From: Planctomycetota bacterium | Lineage (GTDB): Bacteria > Planctomycetota > Phycisphaerae > Sedimentisphaerales > Anaerobacaceae | Direction of reading: 5' to 3' | Assembly: GCA_013349615.1 (NCBI GenBank) | Contig: DUZJ01000005.1 | Span: 1-64,000 of the forward strand | Length of the DNA stretch: 64,000 bases | Part shown: positions 1-8,745 of the stretch, piece after piece | Layout of the letters: every line of letters starts with the position of its first letter | How positions within the stretch are numbered: position 1 is the stretch's first letter | The notes under the pieces: generated by a model | What the model saw: only the letters and a program-made list of their open reading frames with translations | Told to the model about the DNA's origin: nothing | The model's database searches: none | Program-made: the position numbers and the translations under genes

Positions 1-35
1 CTTTCTCCTTCCTGTGATGGACGGGAGGATGGAGA

Positions 36-72
36 TAGAAAAAGAGCCTGCCGAAGAGCGATCCGGCAGGAC
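36..72 (-). terminator. Orphan intrinsic terminator-like hairpin
   Basis: On the minus strand a CCTGCCG...CGGCAGG stem is followed by a CTTTTTCT run, the same arrangement as the terminator at 23181-23219 behind the triple-repeat protein. Here no gene lies upstream of it on the minus strand. Just beyond it (82-112) is a sequence which in the other locus lies upstream of the gene start. Confidence 0.45.
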
Positions 73-132
73 TTGCCACACAGCATTGTATATCTTTGCT
101 CAACTACGCCGCAGCATTTTTTTGCCTCTGAA

Positions 133-372
133 ATTGGGTTTGTTTTGGGTTTGAATTGGGTTTGTTTTGGCATTTTATTGGCTTTAATTGGGTTTGATTG
201 GGTTTGTATTGGGTTTGGATTGGGTTTGTTTTTCCCGCGTTTACCAAGTGTCTTATCTTCGTAATCCTTTGTTGAAACTCGGCTTACGTTCATTTGGTCT
301 TTTTGGAAATTGGGTTTGTTTTGCATAAAATGAGCGATTTGTAGTGCGCTCACTACAGTTGTAGAGGGGAAA
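133..372. repeat. G-rich dispersed repeat, copy 1
   Basis: Built from repeated ATTGGGTTTG-type units followed by a non-repetitive tail that ends in a TGTAGTGCGCTCACTACA palindrome. It matches 44429-44671 over almost its whole length. Read on the minus strand from an ATG at 326, both copies give the same Asn/Lys/Pro/Gln-rich peptide beginning MQNKPNFQK, but almost every difference between them changes the amino acid. I therefore treat it as a non-coding repeat. The regularly spaced GGG tracts could form a G-quadruplex. Confidence 0.8.
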
Positions 373-960
373 TTAGTGAAAAGTGAGCTAAAGTGCCTAA
401 AGTGAGCTAAATTTTGATTCTCGATGCTTGTATATCGTATATCGTATTGCGTATGTCGTAATGGATTCCCGCCTGCGCGGGAATGACAGGTGTGACGGGA
501 GGCTGTCGATTTTGGGGCGTTTGGGCGGTTTGGGAAAGCCGAATGATTATTGATTATTGATAAATGATTATTTTTTTGAATATTCACCATTCACCATTTC
601 CTTCTTTTTGGCTTCTGCAAAAAAAGAAGCGCCTCTATAAATGCACGGATGTGCGCGTTTGATGCGAAAAATGGGGTGTTTTTGACAGGATTTACAGGAT
701 TAAGTTATTGGTAATAAAGAAGTTAAAATTTTTTATTTTTTTGGGATTTTGTCGTTAGGTATGACCGGTTTTGGTTGAAAAAACACGAATTACACGAATT
801 TTTTAGACGCAGATTACGCTGATTTACGCGGATTTTGTTTTTTTACCACGAAGGCACGAAGGGCACGAAGGGAAATTAGACGCAGATTTCGCAGATTACG
901 CGGATTTTTACGGATTTAACGGATAAAAACCATAATAATTCTGTCTTTATAAGCAAAAAT

Positions 961-1020
961 GACCAAAAATGCACAAAAGGGACAAAAAAATGACCAAAAA
1001 GTGCTTTATAAGCACATAAA
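961..1020. repeat. A-rich dispersed repeat with GTGCTT/AAGCAC palindrome
   Basis: The core GCACAAAAGGG, a run of A, TGACCAAAAA and then GTGCTTTATAAGCAC is repeated at 45131-45190 (+) and at 30393-30450 (-). The last part is an inverted repeat. Confidence 0.7.
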
Positions 1021-1100
1021 TTTAGAAAATTTAGGGCTATTTTATTGGCCAGCCGCCGTTGACACGAGGCGCAATACTTGTGCATAAGCACTCCTTTGTT

Positions 1101-4100
1101 TTATCTAATATAAGGAATACCGAAATCTTCAAAAATCTGCCGTGTTAAGTTCTCCGACCGCAAGTGATCTCCGCATTTTTCCATAAATGCGGTGTAAAGT
1201 TTTTGACTAAGATCCCTTATGTAAATTTCGTACTCTTGCACTGCTTTTTTGATGACTATTCTACTTTTCGGGACTTTTAGAACAAGCTCATCTTTCTTTT
1301 TCGCATAAACTATAAACTTTCCCTTCACCTCACTGGCCACTTCCATCAAATGTTGTCCTTCTGCATCACAAATTTCATGATTGTCAAAAAAGCTTTCTCC
1401 AAGTTTCAATTCACCTTGCGGAACTCCAATCTCTTGATATTCCGTCTGCGACAAGCATCTAACAAATCCTTCTGGAAACTTAACAGGCCCATTTGGAAGA
1501 AGCTCGTCGCTAACCTCTTCGCACAACTTTGCATAATCCTGCGCAACCCGTTTCTTTTTCTTCGACGTCCGCAGTTTAGGCAACAAATAACGTTCCTCAA
1601 CAAGCCCAACAACCCCTGCTAAAATTTGACTCCCTAACTCCTCTGGTAGTCCTAATGATTTAAGAACCTCCTTTTCAAACTCTATCCTGTCTTTTCTTTT
1701 CGCTTCCGTTTTAATATCTTTTATACTTCGTTTACAAAGTTTCTCGAATGCCTTGCCTGCATTCTTTTTAAGATTTAATAAAACATCTTTTTCTGGAACA
1801 AGTATTCTCTTCCAATCTATACCATTGAGCTTAAGCGCTCCGTCTCCAAGAGCTATTCGACCTATTATTTCCTTCTGGATAAATGTCCCAGCACTGTTCA
1901 GATATATTCCTAATGCAGCAAGCGTGCCTTTGTCTTTGGAAACAATCTCAAACAAATTATTATCGACCTGTGCGTTACAGAAATTTAAGATGCATCGCAA
2001 CTTGTTCCCGCTGAACGCCGGCAACAGTACTAAACTCGATTCCCTTTTCGGCAACTCATACCAACGCATTCTATTACTAACAGTTGGCACTTCCATCCAC
2101 CGATTTCCGTCTTTGGTTTTTTGCGACTGTGCCCATTGAATATATTTCAGTGCCTTAGTCCCTTTTAATTCTGATTTATCTTTATGACAGAGAAATGCAT
2201 ATAACTTTAAGTCTTTTTCCTTTAATTTTATACCATCACATTCTTTGGGCGACTCAATTACCGGCTTCAAGAATTTACGCTCAATTCCCCAATGCTTTAC
2301 CTCATCCTCCGTTAAATAGAAAAATTTATTTATGCCGGTAGTAATACCCCTGCGTATATCCACTATTTCACCCAACGGCACAAACTTATCTGCACACTCT
2401 CGAAGTATCTCAAAATATATATCCGGTGCTCTTAAATACTGCCCCCATTTTACAGTTTGACCTGCCACTGCTGCCTCATCGGCTAAATCTCCTTGCCGAA
2501 TCATCCTTATCCTTACTTCTTCATCTTCATAAGAGATAATCTCCGGCTGTCTAACGTATTCTTCGCAAATAGGCGCAAAATTCTTACAGCCATCCCCTCC
2601 CAAAAATTCACTTGTTTCTATCTTCTCAACAAACTTATCAAGTCCAATCCACCGCGCCTGTGCGTCAGTCGATGCGTCTTGGGGAAATAACTCAGCAAGC
2701 GTCTTTTTTAACTTCACAAAACGCACAAAATTATTCTTATTTGCTTCTTGCTCGTCCGAACGTTCAAGAATCGTAAACACCGTATTAACTGCTGACTGCT
2801 CAAACCACGGCTCACACCTGCTCTCGCAAATCGCAATAACCTTAAATTTAGACAGGAAAAATCTCTGTAATTCATACCCGTAAGCAACATCAAGCCAGGA
2901 ATTGCTTGTTACAAATCCCATCCGCCCCCCATTTTTTAGATGTGATGCTGCGTGAAAGAACAGATACGCATAAATATCCGCCTGTCCGGATAATTGCAAA
3001 ATATGATTTGTTATGTGATTATTTCCCTGAATCTTGTTTTTAAAGAGTAAGGGATATTCTTTTCCCCAACTTTCATACAAAACACTCTCTAACTTTTTCT
3101 TATATCCTCTCTCTGCTTTCTCAATCTTTTCTTGCCTGATAAATGGGAAATTACCAACCAGAACGTCAAATTTTGGTATCTTTTCCTTTACTAGTTCGCC
3201 GGTTTTTGCGGTCCTCTTCGGCGGCGGAAATTCAAAACTTTGGCCTGGCAGCACGTCAAAAAAATCCTTCGATAAAACTCTTGGGAAATTCCGGTAATCA
3301 CTGAAATCCTGTCTGAACAGGTTTATTGTTGCAAGCTCAGCCGGAAACCCTGCAATATCAAAACCCCACACCTGACTGAGCAGTTCATGATGCGTTTTTC
3401 TCTTTGCACTCAGACCCCGCAGTTTATTATAGCCGCGAATCAAAAATGTCCCCGTCCCGCAGGTCGGATCCATTACACAGTCTTCACCATTACGCACACA
3501 AAAGGTAACTATCAAATCCACCAGATTATTAGGCGTAAAATACTGTCCAAGACTGTGCCTGGCATCTTCGGGGATGAGTTTCTCAAATACATTCCCTATA
3601 ACATCAAGAGGCATTAACTCAAAACTCCAGTGCGCAAGGTGCTCTGTAAGCTGAATTATTATTTTCGCTGTATTAGACGAAAAATCTATCTCGTCCGTAA
3701 TATCCGGCTCGAATATCGCCTGATAATCGACCTCAAGCGCCTGTTGGAATAATTCCCTCATTCTCCTTATTGCTGTCTTATAACTCTTAGGCGGCAACTC
3801 CATTCTCGGCAAATCCAAATTGTGCCTGCGCAAGGTCATATAAAACATAATTTTACCAATTATTTTATATGCAATCTGCTGAGATAAAGTCTCGCGGTAA
3901 TCCTGATCATACTTATTGACACCCTGCTTCTTGGCCCACGCATTCAACTTTTTGTTAAAATCCTTATTTGCTATCGATTTGTTTATATCTTTTAAGAGTG
4001 TACCGGCCATCTGTTCTGAAGCATTAGCTACTAATCCCACAAAAACCGTAGTATCTGCAACTGGCAAATTTATGTTTTCATCTTTATGTAGTCTTGCAAG

Positions 4101-4568
4101 GTCACGCAATAACTGAGCACACATGCTCTGCAACAAAAGCGATTTTTGCAGGTCTCTTATATCATCTACAGACTGTATCCGCGCGTCCGGCCCAAATTCA
4201 CGAACTTTATCTTTTTCTTTAACTGTTGTTCTGGTTTTTGCGGGCGTTCGCCAAATAATCGCAGTTTGCATATTCCAGGTAACAAAATACTTGGCCTTCA
4301 AAGTCTGAGCCTTTTCTACAGCGTCTTTTAACAATTTAGCGTCGCGCACATCTGTAGTAGGAGTTTTCAATTCCCACCCACAAAACGGCCGTTGACATGC
4401 AAAATCTAACGTAAGAAGTACATCTGGAAATCTCACAGTTTCTAAGCCATAAAGGCTTGAGTCGCCTGTAGCGTTTTCAAACGGTAGCCCCCCGTGTGAT
4501 ATTTGCTCTTTTATCCATGAAATAACTTGGCTTTGAAATTCCGGCTCGTTTGCTTTTGTTTTTGCCAT
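1101..4568 (-). CDS. Single-chain type IIG-like restriction-modification enzyme
   Basis: 1155 residues. The N-terminus carries a PD-(D/E)xK-type nuclease signature: a Pro-Asp near residue 48 and Glu-Leu-Lys (in GWELKTP) near residue 66. The middle is an N6-adenine methyltransferase: SAM motif I DPTCGTGTFL at about 365 and the catalytic motif IV region GNFPFIRQE at about 472. The C-terminal half would hold the target-recognition domain. Cleavage and methylation fused in one chain with no separate S or R gene is the layout of type IIG/IIL enzymes. Motif IV reads NFPF, where the family normally has NPPY/NPPF, so the second position is unusual. The gene stands alone between repeat-rich regions, as expected for horizontally moved defence genes. 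Its codons are AT-rich compared with the glycosidase genes downstream, which also hints at transfer. The recognition sequence cannot be read from here. Confidence 0.88.
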   Translation of the reverse strand: MAKTKANEPEFQSQVISWIKEQISHGGLPFENATGDSSLYGLETVRFPDVLLTLDFACQRPFCGWELKTPTTDVRDAKLLKDAVEKAQTLKAKYFVTWNMQTAIIWRTPAKTRTTVKEKDKVREFGPDARIQSVDDIRDLQKSLLLQSMCAQLLRDLARLHKDENINLPVADTTVFVGLVANASEQMAGTLLKDINKSIANKDFNKKLNAWAKKQGVNKYDQDYRETLSQQIAYKIIGKIMFYMTLRRHNLDLPRMELPPKSYKTAIRRMRELFQQALEVDYQAIFEPDITDEIDFSSNTAKIIIQLTEHLAHWSFELMPLDVIGNVFEKLIPEDARHSLGQYFTPNNLVDLIVTFCVRNGEDCVMDPTCGTGTFLIRGYNKLRGLSAKRKTHHELLSQVWGFDIAGFPAELATINLFRQDFSDYRNFPRVLSKDFFDVLPGQSFEFPPPKRTAKTGELVKEKIPKFDVLVGNFPFIRQEKIEKAERGYKKKLESVLYESWGKEYPLLFKNKIQGNNHITNHILQLSGQADIYAYLFFHAASHLKNGGRMGFVTSNSWLDVAYGYELQRFFLSKFKVIAICESRCEPWFEQSAVNTVFTILERSDEQEANKNNFVRFVKLKKTLAELFPQDASTDAQARWIGLDKFVEKIETSEFLGGDGCKNFAPICEEYVRQPEIISYEDEEVRIRMIRQGDLADEAAVAGQTVKWGQYLRAPDIYFEILRECADKFVPLGEIVDIRRGITTGINKFFYLTEDEVKHWGIERKFLKPVIESPKECDGIKLKEKDLKLYAFLCHKDKSELKGTKALKYIQWAQSQKTKDGNRWMEVPTVSNRMRWYELPKRESSLVLLPAFSGNKLRCILNFCNAQVDNNLFEIVSKDKGTLAALGIYLNSAGTFIQKEIIGRIALGDGALKLNGIDWKRILVPEKDVLLNLKKNAGKAFEKLCKRSIKDIKTEAKRKDRIEFEKEVLKSLGLPEELGSQILAGVVGLVEERYLLPKLRTSKKKKRVAQDYAKLCEEVSDELLPNGPVKFPEGFVRCLSQTEYQEIGVPQGELKLGESFFDNHEICDAEGQHLMEVASEVKGKFIVYAKKKDELVLKVPKSRIVIKKAVQEYEIYIRDLSQKLYTAFMEKCGDHLRSENLTRQIFEDFGIPYIR

Positions 4569-4699
4569 TCAAATCCCCACACTTCCCGTCAATATAAGAA
4601 ATTCCGCCATTTTGTTTTTTCTCCATAGCCTTTATTATAGCCAGATTTACGGCAATATTAGCATCAAGAGGAGGAAGATGCAAAGGAAAAAAGTTTATC

Positions 4700-5282
4700 A
4701 GGTAATCAGGTGGTGAATATCGAATATCGAGTAAGGAATAACGAATATCGAAGTGAAGGGGGAAGGAGGCAAGGGGAAAAAGACATTGTATTCCTGTCGT
4801 GGGCACTCCGGGCCGAAGACCTGGAAAAAAATAAAGCACCCCCAGCCGAAGACCGGGGCTAAATATAAAGACTACACCCCCGGCCGAAGACCGGGGCTAA
4901 ATATAAAGACTACACCCCCGGCCGAAGACCGGGGCTAAATACAACCCACTGCAGTGCAGTGGGCTAACAACCCCGCCAACAAGTGGCGGGGCTTCCGGTG
5001 ATACAATGTCAACGTTTTTGTATTGTTCCCTTCGGCTGCGCTCAGGGTAAACTCCCAAGCTCAGGATAAACTCAAGAGTGTATTTCAGAAGGTTTCCGAG
5101 CAGGTCTCACTTCGCTTCGCTTAGTGTAAACTCACCTGAAGAGGCAAAACGGTGCAAAACATCGCATTCTACCTTCTGACCCCCAAATAAATTTGGGGGC
5201 TAAACAAACCCCGCCAACAAGTGGCGGGGCATCCGGCATGGAATAGAATTACGTACCCCCGGCATAAAGCCGGGGGCTTTTG
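4700..5282. repeat. Cluster of palindromic hairpins (block A)
   Basis: The gene-free stretch 4569-5199 begins with an AATATCGAATATCGA repeat (4713-4760) and then holds eight short palindromes with different stems. Three tandem 38-bp units of CCCCGGCCGAAGACCGGGGC type start near 4841, 4879 and 4917. Further ones are CCCACTGCAGTGCAGTGGGC at 4945, CCCCGCCAACAAGTGGCGGGG at 4971 and again at about 5209, a CCCCCAAAT/ATTTGGGGG stem at 5180, and a CCCCCGGC/GCCGGGGG stem at 5256. Most end in GGC followed by TAAA or TTCC. The block is largely repeated at 6003-6330 as a direct repeat. Confidence 0.8.
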
Positions 5283-5757
5283 GAGAAATGATGTCCGGTT
5301 TTTCTTCTTCGAGGACGATATCTTCGAGTTTAATGAGGTCCATGTGCCTGTCACAACTGTTCCGGAGGTGTATCTTTTCGGGCCTGTGGCCTTCAGCGTT
5401 TATTATGATATCGTATTCCTGCAGCCACATTCCTTCCTTTACGCCGCCGCTTGCGATGAGTCTTTCGAAGCGGAACCGGCCGTCTCCATCGGTAAACACA
5501 ATTTGGGCTTTGGCACGAGCCGGCTTCGTGCTGTTTTCTGAGTGGGCATCGAAAATGGCCAAGGGATGAGCACGGACCTGAACGGCCTTTATTGGCCGGC
5601 CCGCACTGTCTGTTACCCGGCCTATAACGTTCATCCGATTCGGGAAAACCATAGCCAGAAAGAACCAGCCGACGAGTAAAATGACGGCAAGCCCAACAAT
5701 TGCGATGCACACGAACGTGAGCACTGAGATGGCCTTTAATATCAAACGGCCTATCAT
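5200..5757 (-). CDS. Membrane-anchored carboxypeptidase-regulatory-like domain protein
   Basis: 185 residues. Residues about 8-36 form one strongly hydrophobic transmembrane or signal-anchor segment. They are followed by a small beta-sandwich of the carboxypeptidase regulatory-like / CNA-B type (NVIGRVTDSAGRPIKAVQVRA ... DGDGRFRFERL). Such domains are structural and exported, so the mature part should face the periplasm. The last ~30 residues (ISPKAPGFMPGVRNSIP and onward) are encoded by the palindromic repeats at 5200-5282 and probably do not belong to the ancestral protein. The gene is framed by near-identical repeat blocks at 4773-5200 and 6003-6330. No enzymatic motif is seen. Confidence 0.6.
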   Translation of the reverse strand: MIGRLILKAISVLTFVCIAIVGLAVILLVGWFFLAMVFPNRMNVIGRVTDSAGRPIKAVQVRAHPLAIFDAHSENSTKPARAKAQIVFTDGDGRFRFERLIASGGVKEGMWLQEYDIIINAEGHRPEKIHLRNSCDRHMDLIKLEDIVLEEEKPDIISPKAPGFMPGVRNSIPCRMPRHLLAGFV

Positions 5758-6002
5758 GCAATCGAATCCTTTCGTTAGCTATGGCGGCAAGCTAACCACG
5801 TAGCCATGCAAAACGCTACTTTCGGCTCAATTTTCCTATCTCATATTTCGTTGCACAGTTCACGATGTCCGCATCACTATCTCAGCTAAGATTTTCGGTG
5901 TGCATTGCACACGCTACCCCAGATTAAATAATGGTGGGGCAAGCCGCCACCCTACAATATATCTCATGGGGCAGGGAAGTAGAATAACATAAAAGAATGG
6001 GA

Positions 6003-6330
6003 AAGGGGAAGAAAAAAAACATTGTATTCCTGTCGTGGGCACTCCGGGCCAAAGACCGGGAAAAAAATAAAGCACCCCCGGCCGAAGACCGGGGCTAAAT
6101 ATAAAGCCCTGACGGTGCCGGGAAATAACAAAAAAGAAAACCCACTGCAGTGCAGTGGGCTAACACTAACAACCCCGCCAACAAGTGGCGGGGCTTCCGG
6201 CGATACAATGTCAACGTTGTTGCATTGTTCCCTTCGGCCTTGCTCAGGGTAAACTCACCTGAAGAGGCAAAATGGTGCGAAACATCGCACCCTACAATCT
6301 GACCCCCAAATAAATTTGGGGGCTAAACAA
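6003..6330. repeat. Cluster of palindromic hairpins (block B)
   Basis: The gene-free stretch 5758-6543 contains a second copy of block A in the same orientation and order: the GTATTCCTGTCGTGGGCACT lead, a CCCCCGGCCGAAGACCGGGG hairpin (6074), the CCCACTGCAGTGCAGTGGGC hairpin (6141), the CCCCGCCAACAAGTGGCGGGG hairpin (6173), a CTTCGGC...CTCAGGGTAAACTC spacer and a CCCCCAAAT/ATTTGGGGG hairpin (6303). Together with block A it forms direct repeats around the gene at 5200-5757. Confidence 0.8.
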
Positions 6331-6400
6331 CGCAGCCAGACCGCTACGACTTTCGAAGCCGGTTGGAAAAAGAATTTTTCGAGGGGCGGGGCTGGCTTTA

Positions 6401-6610
6401 GGAGCAAATAGATGTGGTGGAATCGGACGGCGTATTATGGTATTATGTGGTTTCGAAGGATGCAGGTACCCTGTCCATGAGGGCAAATGTGAAAATTCAA
6501 GCTGATATGTGACCAAAGAAGGACAAAAGCAAAGGAAAAAACAATGAGAAAGTTTATGCAAACACTTTGTACACTGGCATTTGCCATGATGCTTCCATGC
6601 CTTGCGTTGC
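6401..6610 (+). promoter_or_regulatory. Duplicated leader and signal-peptide module, copy 1
   Basis: About 140 bp of upstream sequence and the first ~20 codons of the GH32 gene match 15981-16190 without gaps at a constant offset of 9580. From about 6420 to 6570 only a few bases differ. The non-coding part is as conserved as the coding part, indicating recent duplication or gene conversion. The module includes the last ~30 codons of an open frame ending in a stop at 6510-6512. A purine-rich ribosome-binding region (GCAAAGGAAAAAACA) lies before the ATG. It probably carries shared expression signals, although no clear -35/-10 pair was identified. Confidence 0.7.
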
Positions 6611-8694
6611 AGGCGCTCAATGCGAACTCAGGCGTTGCAGGAGCGGCCGGCGACATCTTGATCGCGGATTTCGAAGGCAAGGACTACGGTGACTGGGAAG
6701 TTACGGGGAACGCCTTCGGAAACGCGCCCGTGAAGGGATCGCAAGCCAGCCGGCATACGGTGCGCGGCTTTGTGGGCAAAGGATTGGTTGACACTTACGT
6801 CGACCGTGACGGCCGGTTCAACGATGATAACACCGGCACGCTGACTTCCCCCGAGTTCAAAATCGAACGTGATTACATTACTTTTCTCATTGGGGGCGGT
6901 GCTCACGATACCACGTGCATGCAATTGCTGCTCGACGAGAAAGTTGCAGCTTCGAGTTCGGGAGAAGATGATGAGAAGTTAGTTCAACGCTACTTCGATG
7001 TCGCAAAACACAGAGGCAAAACCGCTAAACTTCGTATTGTTGACGACCAGAAAGGCGGCTGGGCGCATATCAATGTTGACCAGATCGTCCAGTCGGATGA
7101 GAGGCCCAAGACGCCTAATTTTCTTAGCGGACAAGAAAAAGAGATGACGCTGATGAGGCGATATATTTTGTTTCCGATCCAGAACGGAATCAAGAAGGCC
7201 CGCATTGATGTGAGTATCGGCGGCCGGAGCGTTCGGGAGTTTGACGCCGAGATCGCCGTATCGAAGGACAAGGTCAGTTTCTGGGCATTTCTCGACATCA
7301 CCGCCTTCAAAGGTAAGGTCGCGATACTCAAAGTTAATGGAGTAACCCAGGACGGTATGGGGATGATCGTTCAATCGAACGCGATACGCGGTGCCGGCGA
7401 TTTCTACAGCGAGCCGTTGCGGCCGCAATTCCACTTCTCGCAGAAGATCGGTTGGAACAATGACGGTAACGGTATGGTTTATTATGACGGCGAATGGCAC
7501 CTCTACTTCCAGCACAATCCCTATGGCTGGAACTGGGGTAATATGCATTGGGGACATGCGGTCAGTCACGACCTGGTTCATTGGGAACAGCTGCCAATTG
7601 CCATCTACAACAAGAAGCGCGGCGACTGGGCGTTCTCCGGCGGCGGGGTTTTGGACGAAAACAACACGGCTGGTTGGCAGACGGGCACCGAGAAGGTGAT
7701 CGTCGCCTCCTGGACCAGCACCGGGCGCGGAGAATGTATTGCCTACAGTAATGATCGCGGGAGAAGCTTCACCGAATACGAAGGCAACCCTGTGATTAAA
7801 CATTCCGGCCGCGACCCGAAGATCGTCTGGTACGAACCAGGTAAGCACTGGGTCCTGGTAGTGTACGACCATCACGAAGACGCTCCGTACATGGCCTTCT
7901 ACAACTCGGCAAACCTCAGGGAATGGCAGTTCCAGAGCCGGCTCAAGGGCTATTACGAGTGCCCGGAACTTTTCGAATTGCCTGTGGATGGCGATACACA
8001 CAAAACGCGTTGGGTTGTCTTTGCCGCCGATGCAAGATATGCTATTGGTAAGTTCGACGGCAAGACTTTCACGCCGGAGCACGAAGGCAAACATAGGGTT
8101 CATTACGGCAATTACTATGCCTCACAGTTGTTCAGCAACGCCCCCGACGGACGCAAGGTTCAGATCGGCTGGGCCCAGATCGCGATGCCCGGCATGCCTT
8201 TCAACCAGACATTCAGCTTCCCGCACGAATTGAGCCTTCGCACAACCGAGCGCGGCATCCGTATGTTCGCCGAGCCCGTAAAAGAAATCGAGAAAATATA
8301 TAGGAAGAAACAGACCGCAAAGAAAAAGAATCTTACCGAGGACAAGCCGGTCAGGTTGGATGTTTCGGGAGATATTTTCGACGTCACTGCAACCTTCGAG
8401 CTGGGAGACGCACAGGTTCTGGGGCTCGATATCGGCGGCAATCGCATTGAATATAGCGTAGAGACCGGCAGGCTTCAGGACGCTCGGCTGAAACCAGTTG
8501 ACGGTAAAGTAACCATTCGAGTGCTCATTGACCGACCGATGATGGAGATTATCGGCAATCATGGCCGGGTGTTCATTACCAGGCCTCGCGAGAAGAAGGG
8601 CAAGGTCAAGACTGTAGAAGCCTTCGCCGTCGGCGGAAGAGCCAATCTTGTGAAAATCGAAGTCAACGAGCTCGAATCAATCTGGAAGAAGTAG
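6544..8694 (+). CDS. Secreted GH32 fructan hydrolase (levanase/inulinase type)
   Basis: 716 residues with a signal peptide of about 27 residues. Residues ~35-185 form a lectin-like beta-sandwich as seen in bacterial levanases. The five-bladed GH32 catalytic domain follows from ~295. The three catalytic acids are present: Asp307 in GWNNDGNG (family WMNDPNG, nucleophile), Asp424 in GRDPK (transition-state stabiliser) and Glu472 in YECPE (acid/base). A GH32 C-terminal beta-sandwich ends the protein. It should cleave beta-fructosidic bonds in levan, inulin or sucrose-type substrates outside the cytoplasm. The WNND instead of WMND variant is tolerated because the Asp is kept. The gene is first in a + strand group with a racemase-family enzyme and a GH2 enzyme, and its leader and signal peptide are almost identical to those of the SASA-GH27 gene. 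Confidence 0.92.
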   Translation: MRKFMQTLCTLAFAMMLPCLALQALNANSGVAGAAGDILIADFEGKDYGDWEVTGNAFGNAPVKGSQASRHTVRGFVGKGLVDTYVDRDGRFNDDNTGTLTSPEFKIERDYITFLIGGGAHDTTCMQLLLDEKVAASSSGEDDEKLVQRYFDVAKHRGKTAKLRIVDDQKGGWAHINVDQIVQSDERPKTPNFLSGQEKEMTLMRRYILFPIQNGIKKARIDVSIGGRSVREFDAEIAVSKDKVSFWAFLDITAFKGKVAILKVNGVTQDGMGMIVQSNAIRGAGDFYSEPLRPQFHFSQKIGWNNDGNGMVYYDGEWHLYFQHNPYGWNWGNMHWGHAVSHDLVHWEQLPIAIYNKKRGDWAFSGGGVLDENNTAGWQTGTEKVIVASWTSTGRGECIAYSNDRGRSFTEYEGNPVIKHSGRDPKIVWYEPGKHWVLVVYDHHEDAPYMAFYNSANLREWQFQSRLKGYYECPELFELPVDGDTHKTRWVVFAADARYAIGKFDGKTFTPEHEGKHRVHYGNYYASQLFSNAPDGRKVQIGWAQIAMPGMPFNQTFSFPHELSLRTTERGIRMFAEPVKEIEKIYRKKQTAKKKNLTEDKPVRLDVSGDIFDVTATFELGDAQVLGLDIGGNRIEYSVETGRLQDARLKPVDGKVTIRVLIDRPMMEIIGNHGRVFITRPREKKGKVKTVEAFAVGGRANLVKIEVNELESIWKK

Positions 8695-8745
8695 TTTTCA
8701 GTCTCCGTCCGGCAAAGAAACGCCTGTAAGAAAGTGAATACGGTG

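Larger units (their letters stand above)
1..1100. other. Gene-free repeat region
   Basis: No convincing gene is seen. The stretch is a mosaic of short repeats found elsewhere in the window: a terminator-like hairpin near 40-72, a G-rich repeat near 133-372 also present near 44429-44671, a short palindrome around 467-486, and the 'cacgaaggcacgaagg' / 'cgcagattacgc' type repeat at about 780-915. An A-rich repeat at 961-1020 recurs at 45131-45190 and, inverted, at 30393-30450. Open frames here are low complexity and read through these repeats. Confidence 0.75.

Noticed and set aside
73-264. Trp/Phe/Gly-rich 63-residue open frame
   Set aside because: It is a translation of the ATTGGGTTTG repeat and has no ribosome-binding site.
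4477-4839. 120-residue minus-strand open frame overlapping the start of the R-M gene
   Set aside because: Reads through the AATATCGA repeat and into the R-M gene in another frame; no motif.
4838-4940. CRISPR-like array of 38-bp repeats
   Set aside because: The sequence between the hairpins is the same in each unit, so there are no spacers, and no cas gene is present. It is a tandem hairpin repeat.
5200-6330. Composite transposon around the small membrane protein
   Set aside because: Direct repeats are present, but there is no transposase, no terminal inverted repeats with target duplication, and the repeats are hairpin clusters seen elsewhere.
6979-8103. 374-residue minus-strand open frame opposite the GH32 gene
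   Set aside because: Antisense shadow of a high-GC3 gene; the + strand carries all GH32 motifs and catalytic residues.
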